Origin: an uncultured Eubacteriales bacterium
GTDB lineage: Bacteria; Bacillota; Clostridia; Oscillospirales; Acutalibacteraceae
Assembly: GCA_934476085.1 (NCBI GenBank)
Contig: CAKSNE010000004.1
Coordinates: forward strand, 62,001-126,000
DNA: 64,000 bases
Reading direction: 5' to 3'
The notes beneath the pieces are model-generated. The model was not told where the DNA came from. It did no database searches and saw only the letters and a list, made by a program, of their open reading frames with translations. Below, piece by piece: positions 59,936 through 64,000 of the stretch (positions are counted from its first letter, which is position 1; each line of letters opens with the position of its first letter). A program made the translations under genes and the position numbers.

Positions 59936-60301
59936 CTATCCCTTTTTCTCTTTTTCAAAAAAGGTTTTTACGCTAACGGCAATAAGACATAAACCAAAAA
60001 GCTTTGAAACAATATCACTTTTTATTACTCCGCCTAAATAAACGCCTAACAAGCTGCCGAAAACACCTGAAAAAGCAAGCCATAAAGCCTTTTTTATATC
60101 AATTCGTTTTTGCTTTAAGTAAATAATTACAGAAAAAAGTGCAATCGGAATAAAAAACAACAGATTTATTCCTGCGGCATTTTCACGCGAAACATTCATA
60201 AAAAATGTTAAAAATATTATTAAAACTCCACCGCCGCCGACGCCTAAACTGCCGAGTGCTCCGCTTAAAAAACCGCCTAATATAAGCCACAACCAATCCA
60301 T
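59936..60301 (-). CDS. Half-length TauE/SafE-type permease (second half of a tandem pair)
   Basis: 121 aa, about four membrane helices. The Gly-rich motif GGFLSGALGSLGVGGGGV is the TauE/SafE half signature. A complete TauE/SafE permease has two such halves in one chain; here the halves are separate genes 13 bp apart. Together they may form the sulfite/organosulfonate-type channel. Confidence 0.82.
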   Translation of the reverse strand: MDWLWLILGGFLSGALGSLGVGGGGVLIIFLTFFMNVSRENAAGINLLFFIPIALFSVIIYLKQKRIDIKKALWLAFSGVFGSLLGVYLGGVIKSDIVSKLFGLCLIAVSVKTFFEKEKKG

Positions 60302-60314
60302 AAGCTTCCCCTTT

Positions 60315-60668
60315 TTAAAAAATCATTCTGATACCCGAATAAATCATAAAAACGCAAAATATCTTTTTTAATAAATTACAAGAAATCTTTTTCATTAAAA
60401 ATGTACCAAAAAATGCACCTATCAATCCGGACGGCAATAAAATCCACATATTATTATCCAACTCGATTTTTCCATTAAAATAATAAATTATCGCTGATAA
60501 AATACACAGTGGCAGAATTACTGCAATTGATGTAGATTGAGCTGATTTTTGATCTAGTCCCGTATGTTTCAAAGTTTCTACTGCAACTACTCCGCCGCCT
60601 GCTCCGAAAAGACCGTTTAAAACGCCTGTTAAAAAACCGAATATTAACTTAAATATGTTCTTTTTCAT
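60315..60668 (-). CDS. Half-length TauE/SafE-type permease (first of the pair)
   Basis: 117 aa from the ATG at 60668 (AAAAAGG upstream); a longer frame starts 16 codons earlier without a site. About four helices with the motif GFLTGVLNGLFGAGGGVVA. Pairs with the gene at 59936-60301. Confidence 0.82.
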   Translation of the reverse strand: MKKNIFKLIFGFLTGVLNGLFGAGGGVVAVETLKHTGLDQKSAQSTSIAVILPLCILSAIIYYFNGKIELDNNMWILLPSGLIGAFFGTFLMKKISCNLLKKIFCVFMIYSGIRMIF

Positions 60669-60793
60669 CAAATCAAAAACCTTTTTAAAATAAACTATAT
60701 AAACTATTATAACCAATAAAAATTTAAAAATTATTCACAAAAATATAATATATTTTTTGTGCATAATTTTGTGTTAATTTTACCATAAAATTA

Positions 60794-60822
60794 TTGACTA
60801 TTTTCTTTAATTGTTGTAATAT
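60794..60822 (+). promoter_or_regulatory. Promoter of the orphan sugar-binding lipoprotein
   Basis: TTGACT, 17-base spacer, TAATAT, about 60 bases before the ATG at 60888. Confidence 0.6.
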
Positions 60823-60887
60823 TAGTATGTACAGTAATCTAACTGTGAATTTTAGGCTAAAGTGCAAATCTAAACGGAGGTAAAATT

Positions 60888-62498
60888 ATGTCTAAATTTT
60901 CGAAATTGCTTGCTTTAATGCTTGTAATTGTATTTTCATTGTCCCTTGTTGCATGCGGTGGCGATGAAGCAAACAATGACAACCCAACTAAAGCAACTGA
61001 AACAACTGTAGCAGACGATGTTACTGCTACTGCTGGCGAAACAACAACTACTGTTGCTGGTGAAACCACTGATAAACAAGGCAAAACCAACAATAAAACA
61101 GATGGTGTTGCAACAACTAAAAAAACAAAAGTAAATAAAGCTCTTGTAGACACTAGCAAAGGTGTTTCTCAAACAGGTGCGTTAATTCCTCGTACAACTA
61201 ACAAAGCAGGTAACGCTTCTGCTAAATTCGTTAAGAGCCTTAAAGGTTTTACACTTAAAATTTTATATCCATGGGAAAACATCTATGGCGATAAAAAATG
61301 TAAAGCTTCTGCTGAATCTTCAATTAAAGAAGTAGAAGATCTTTATGGTGTAAAGATTAAAGAATCAGGTAAATTCTCAAAATACAACGAAACTCTTGCT
61401 TCTGAGCTTGCTGCTAAGAAATGTGAGAATGGTTTGTATTATGCTCAGGATACTTACTTTGCTTCTTACTTCCAAAAAGGTTATATTTCTGACCTTACAT
61501 CCGCTATGAGACAAACAGGCGTTGACTTCAATGACCCTTGGTACATTTCAGACGCTAAAGGTTTCTTAAACATTGATGGTAAACAGTATGGTTGGATTCC
61601 TTACGAAGATGAATATACAACTCCTTTCTGTATCATTTACAACAAAAAACTTCTTAATAAGAAGAAATTAGCTGATCCTGCTAAACTTGCAAGCCAAGGT
61701 AAATGGGATTGGGAAACTTTACAGAAATATGCTAAGAAATTTGATAACGATAAAAACGTTACAGGTTTCGGTTGCTCACATACTGATATTCTTTTAGAGG
61801 CTATTGCTAACCAATACGGTACAAAGCTTACTAAAGTTTCAAGAGGTCAACAACCAACTACTAATATTACTGATTCAAAAGTTAAAAGCGCTTTAACAGA
61901 GCTTTCTAACTGGTGTGTTGGTAAAAAAGCTTGGGCTGAATCTTTTGTAGGTAAAGCTTGGAACTATGCTAAAAACCAACTTGCTGAAGGCAAAGTTGCT
62001 ATGTTCTTTGGTTTCCATGATGATATCCAGAATTTTGCCGGTTCATCTGTTAAAGGCGATATTGGTATTGCACCATTCCCTAACAAAAAAGCTTCTAAAT
62101 CTTACACTAACATTAGTATTCCTCAGTTCGTTGCATTCGTTCCGATCGTAAATCAGAAAGATGCTGCTAAGATTCTCTTTATCAGAAATGAATACTATCG
62201 TTACAACTATCGTTACATCAACAGAAACTTCCAGTATAAATGGAAAAACTGGCTCTCAGCTTCTGATGCTATTACAAATGCTAGTAACATCAAATTCGGT
62301 AGAGGCGGTAACAAAATTAAATTTAGCTGGACAGAAATTTGTGAAGATAGCACAGCTAGCATTACAACTTCATCTGTAATTAATAAAGTGCTTACAGGTA
62401 GCAGCACTCCTGCACAGGCAATCAGCAGTAACAAAAATGCACTTACAAAAACTTATGCTGATGTTTGGAGCGGTCATAAGATTACAGGTAATGTTTAA
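60888..62498 (+). CDS. Orphan sugar-binding lipoprotein (family-1 solute-binding protein)
   Basis: 536 aa. Canonical lipobox LVAC (Cys23), then a Thr-rich linker (about 30-80), then a family-1 solute-binding fold (ILYPWENIYGDKKC, DLTSAMRQTGVDFND, YGWIPYEDEYTTPFCIIYNKKLL, GIAPFPNKKA). No permease gene is near, so it must use permeases elsewhere, perhaps with the MsmX-type ATPase at 57.2 kb. AACGGAGGT lies before the ATG. Confidence 0.88.
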   Translation: MSKFSKLLALMLVIVFSLSLVACGGDEANNDNPTKATETTVADDVTATAGETTTTVAGETTDKQGKTNNKTDGVATTKKTKVNKALVDTSKGVSQTGALIPRTTNKAGNASAKFVKSLKGFTLKILYPWENIYGDKKCKASAESSIKEVEDLYGVKIKESGKFSKYNETLASELAAKKCENGLYYAQDTYFASYFQKGYISDLTSAMRQTGVDFNDPWYISDAKGFLNIDGKQYGWIPYEDEYTTPFCIIYNKKLLNKKKLADPAKLASQGKWDWETLQKYAKKFDNDKNVTGFGCSHTDILLEAIANQYGTKLTKVSRGQQPTTNITDSKVKSALTELSNWCVGKKAWAESFVGKAWNYAKNQLAEGKVAMFFGFHDDIQNFAGSSVKGDIGIAPFPNKKASKSYTNISIPQFVAFVPIVNQKDAAKILFIRNEYYRYNYRYINRNFQYKWKNWLSASDAITNASNIKFGRGGNKIKFSWTEICEDSTASITTSSVINKVLTGSSTPAQAISSNKNALTKTYADVWSGHKITGNV

Positions 62499-62533
62499 TT
62501 AATTACTTATAATTTATTTTGCATGCAAATAAT

Positions 62534-62571
62534 AAAACGGATAAGGCTTAAAGCCTTATCCGTTTTTGTTT
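62534..62571 (+). terminator. Terminator after the orphan binding protein
   Basis: 15-bp stem AAAACGGATAAGGCT with its complement and a 3-base loop, then TTTTTGTTTG. Confidence 0.9.
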
Positions 62572-62622
62572 GTCTTAAAAAAGCTATTTGATTTTTAATA
62601 TTGCTTGAATAATTTTTATAAT

Positions 62623-63000
62623 TTAATTTAAATCAATCAGTTCAATCGCCTTTTTATGAAGGCGACTTATTTGTTTTGTGCAATAATTCATTTCTTCACC
62701 GATTTTTTCAAAAGATTTTCCTTTAAAATACTTCAAATAAAGGATTTTTTGCAAAGTTAAATCATTAAGCCTTTCAATAGCCTCATTAATATATTGACGC
62801 AAATCAACTAATTCGTCAATTTTTTCATCAATCCTTTTTTCTAAAAAACAGACCTTTTCAATAGATTTTTTGTTCTCACCAAACTTATTTAAAACAAGTG
62901 CTCGCGAGTACCATTTCTCTTTTTCATCAAGCAATTCATCAATGTAGGCATCCAAAATCATATAGCTTTCAAAAACCGCTATTTTTTCATTATATGTCAT
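62623..63000 (-). CDS. Phage-type sigma-region-4 regulator (DUF1492-like)
   Basis: 125 aa from the ATG at 63000 (AAGGAT nine bases upstream); longer starts are weaker. A mostly helical protein ending in a sigma-70 region-4-like HTH (LQKILYLKYFKGKSFEKIGE then ISRLHKKAIEL). This pattern is seen in late-gene regulators of phages (DUF1492/ArpU-like). No other phage gene is adjacent, so it may be a domesticated remnant. Confidence 0.65.
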   Translation of the reverse strand: MTYNEKIAVFESYMILDAYIDELLDEKEKWYSRALVLNKFGENKKSIEKVCFLEKRIDEKIDELVDLRQYINEAIERLNDLTLQKILYLKYFKGKSFEKIGEEMNYCTKQISRLHKKAIELIDLN

Positions 63001-63083
63001 TATTTCTACATCCTTAAATTTACGGGGCATTATTATAATAAACAAAAGTGCGACCGATAAACAGTACTTATATCCGATTTCGA

Positions 63084-63275
63084 TTATTTTTTTGTATTTA
63101 CTAATTCATCTATGGAACAACCGATTAACGAAGAAAGCATTATTAGGTGAGTGACGCTTGGAACAGAGCTTCCTTGTTCCCATTTTACAACCGCTTGTTG
63201 ACTAACTCCAATCTTATAAGCTACATACCTTTGAGTATAATCGTTTTTTTCTCTGAATTCTTTAATTTTTAACAT
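63084..63275 (-). CDS. Small XRE-family HTH protein
   Basis: 63 aa. A single HTH (NDYTQRYVAYKIGVSQQAVVKW) with no second domain. AGGAG ten bases upstream of the ATG. It lies just upstream of the sigma-region-4 protein in the same direction, and the two may be a relict phage regulatory pair. Confidence 0.85.
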   Translation of the reverse strand: MLKIKEFREKNDYTQRYVAYKIGVSQQAVVKWEQGSSVPSVTHLIMLSSLIGCSIDELVNTKK

Positions 63276-63304
63276 CCTTTTATAACTCCTTTCTTGATAC
63301 CAAT

Positions 63305-63333
63305 ATTTTACAATACTAATTCAAAAATGTCAA
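63305..63333 (-). promoter_or_regulatory. Promoter of the small XRE gene
   Basis: Minus strand: TTGACA, 17-base spacer, TAAAAT, about 30 bases upstream of the ATG at 63275. Confidence 0.7.
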
Positions 63334-63402
63334 TTATATCCACACAATTTGCAGTTGTATTTATTAATTTTTAAAAAATTATAAATAATTTCTTTATACG
63401 GT

Positions 63403-63431
63403 TGTAAAAAGTTTAAATTAGAATTATAATA
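63403..63431 (+). promoter_or_regulatory. Promoter of the CYTH gene
   Basis: TTGTAA, 17-base spacer, TATAAT, about 30 bases before the ATG at 63462. Confidence 0.7.
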
Positions 63432-63461
63432 GTTTTGGATAATAAAAAAGGATTTAAATTT

Positions 63462-63986
63462 ATGATAGAAAATTTTGAAATTGAGAGAAAGTATATTATA
63501 AAAAACCCTGATTTAAACAAAATCAGAAAGCTTTCTAACAGGCAAATAAATATAACCCAAACATATATCGGATTAGATGATAAAGGATTTAATTGCAGAA
63601 TAAGAAAAGTTGTTGAAAACGGTAAAACAAGATTTATACTTACAGAAAAGAAGAAAATCAGCAATATAAAAAGAATTGAAAACGAACGTGAAATTTCAAA
63701 TGAAGAGTATAATAAACTTTTTGAAAAGCGTCTTAAAAATCACAATATTATTGAAAAAACTCGTTATTGTATAAATGAAAACGGGTTTATTTATGAAATT
63801 GATATTTTTTCTTTTTGGCAAAAAATCGCTTTTTTAGAAGTAGAGCTTGAAAATGAAAATGTTATTCCGCCAATTCCCGATTATCTATCAGTTATTACTG
63901 AGGTTACGGAAAAAAAGGGATTTTCTAATTATTCACTAAGTAAAACAATCCCCGATGAAAACAAGATTTTAAAAGGAGAATTTTAA
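63462..63986 (+). CDS. CYTH-domain protein
   Basis: 174 aa from the ATG at 63462 (AAAGGA nine bases upstream). N-terminal CYTH signature EIERKYII, then basic and acidic strands lining a tunnel (CRIRKVVENGKTRFILTEKKK, IENEREIS, LEVELENE). CYTH enzymes act on triphosphates such as thiamine triphosphate, inorganic triphosphate or make cAMP; the substrate is not evident. Confidence 0.88.
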   Translation: MIENFEIERKYIIKNPDLNKIRKLSNRQINITQTYIGLDDKGFNCRIRKVVENGKTRFILTEKKKISNIKRIENEREISNEEYNKLFEKRLKNHNIIEKTRYCINENGFIYEIDIFSFWQKIAFLEVELENENVIPPIPDYLSVITEVTEKKGFSNYSLSKTIPDENKILKGEF

Positions 63987-63988
63987 TA

Positions 63989-64000
63989 ATGAATGTTGCT
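63989..64000 (+). CDS. Start of a gene running off the right edge
   Basis: ATG at 63989 with AAGGAG about ten bases upstream; only four codons (MNVA) are visible. It follows the CYTH stop by 2 bp, so it is likely co-transcribed. Nothing can be said of function. Confidence 0.45.

Noticed and set aside
60857..61172. Overlapping minus-strand frames at the start of the orphan binding protein
   Set aside because: They mirror the Thr-rich linker of the lipoprotein, which has a clear lipobox and ribosome site.

Overview
The window looks like a chromosomal segment of a low-G+C Gram-positive anaerobe, most likely a Clostridia member of the Ruminococcus/Oscillospirales type. This rests on AT-rich DNA, strong GGAGG ribosome-binding sites with frequent TTG/GTG starts, an FprA-type flavoprotein, a short ProRS, RNase Y, acyl-phosphate (PlsY) phospholipid synthesis, DUF512/DUF951 proteins, a cohesin-like secreted protein, and surface proteins with lysine-rich Fn3 and Cys-ribbon modules. 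I see no rRNA, insertion sequence, prophage or CRISPR array. Species assignment is not possible from the sequence alone.

Layout. 0-9.96 kb is a cell-envelope and signalling region, mostly on the minus strand: an MreB-like protein, an FG-GAP-like lipoprotein and a two-component system; a VanW-domain protein; a plus-strand CotH-type protein; a PhoPR-like two-component system; and a cohesin/Fn3 secreted protein. 10-29.5 kb is mainly housekeeping on the minus strand: secA; a DUF512-der-plsY-gpsA-proS operon; yceD-rpmF; rny-ymdB; a tRNA-Met/tRNA-Glu pair; queH with a DegT aminotransferase; and a HAD phosphatase. An acyl-ACP thioesterase and an FprA flavoprotein lie on the plus strand. 29.5-41.2 kb is one large minus-strand operon: a CBM-fused solute-binding protein, two complete pairs of sugar permeases, an NHL-propeller/TPR/Yip1 membrane protein and a DUF5696-type lipoprotein, with no ATPase. 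A near-ideal promoter and a 27-bp perfect palindrome lie upstream. 41.7-45.7 kb holds a TetR-controlled ABC exporter and an ABC-F protein. 45.9-49.8 kb is a methionine ABC transporter with a LysR regulator, a MET-box-like site, a short Cys-containing leader ORF and a substrate-binding protein whose two halves are in swapped order. 49.9-57 kb is a plus-strand run: Rrf2, DUF951, prfA, Sua5, coaE, a lytic transglycosylase, an M18 aminopeptidase, a DUF4830-like protein and a pseudouridine synthase. 57-64 kb holds a solitary MsmX-type sugar ATPase, a 2-hydroxyacid dehydrogenase, small regulators, a 54-aa Cys-rich protein, split TauE/SafE halves, an orphan sugar-binding lipoprotein and a CYTH protein.

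How the parts fit. The sugar operon lacks its own ATPase, and the MsmX/UgpC-type ATPase at 57.2 kb is the natural candidate to energise it and any transporter using the orphan binding protein at 60.9 kb. The met locus is internally coherent: the LysR regulator is adjacent, its presumed box lies just upstream of the promoter, and the transcript carries the leader ORF and then metQ-metN-metI. The strongest candidates for something not yet described are the circularly permuted MetQ, the two-permease-pair DUF5696/Yip1 transport operon with its palindromic operator, the Cys/Met leader ORF, and a self-contained ~380-nt transcription unit at 23.36-23.74 kb that may be non-coding.
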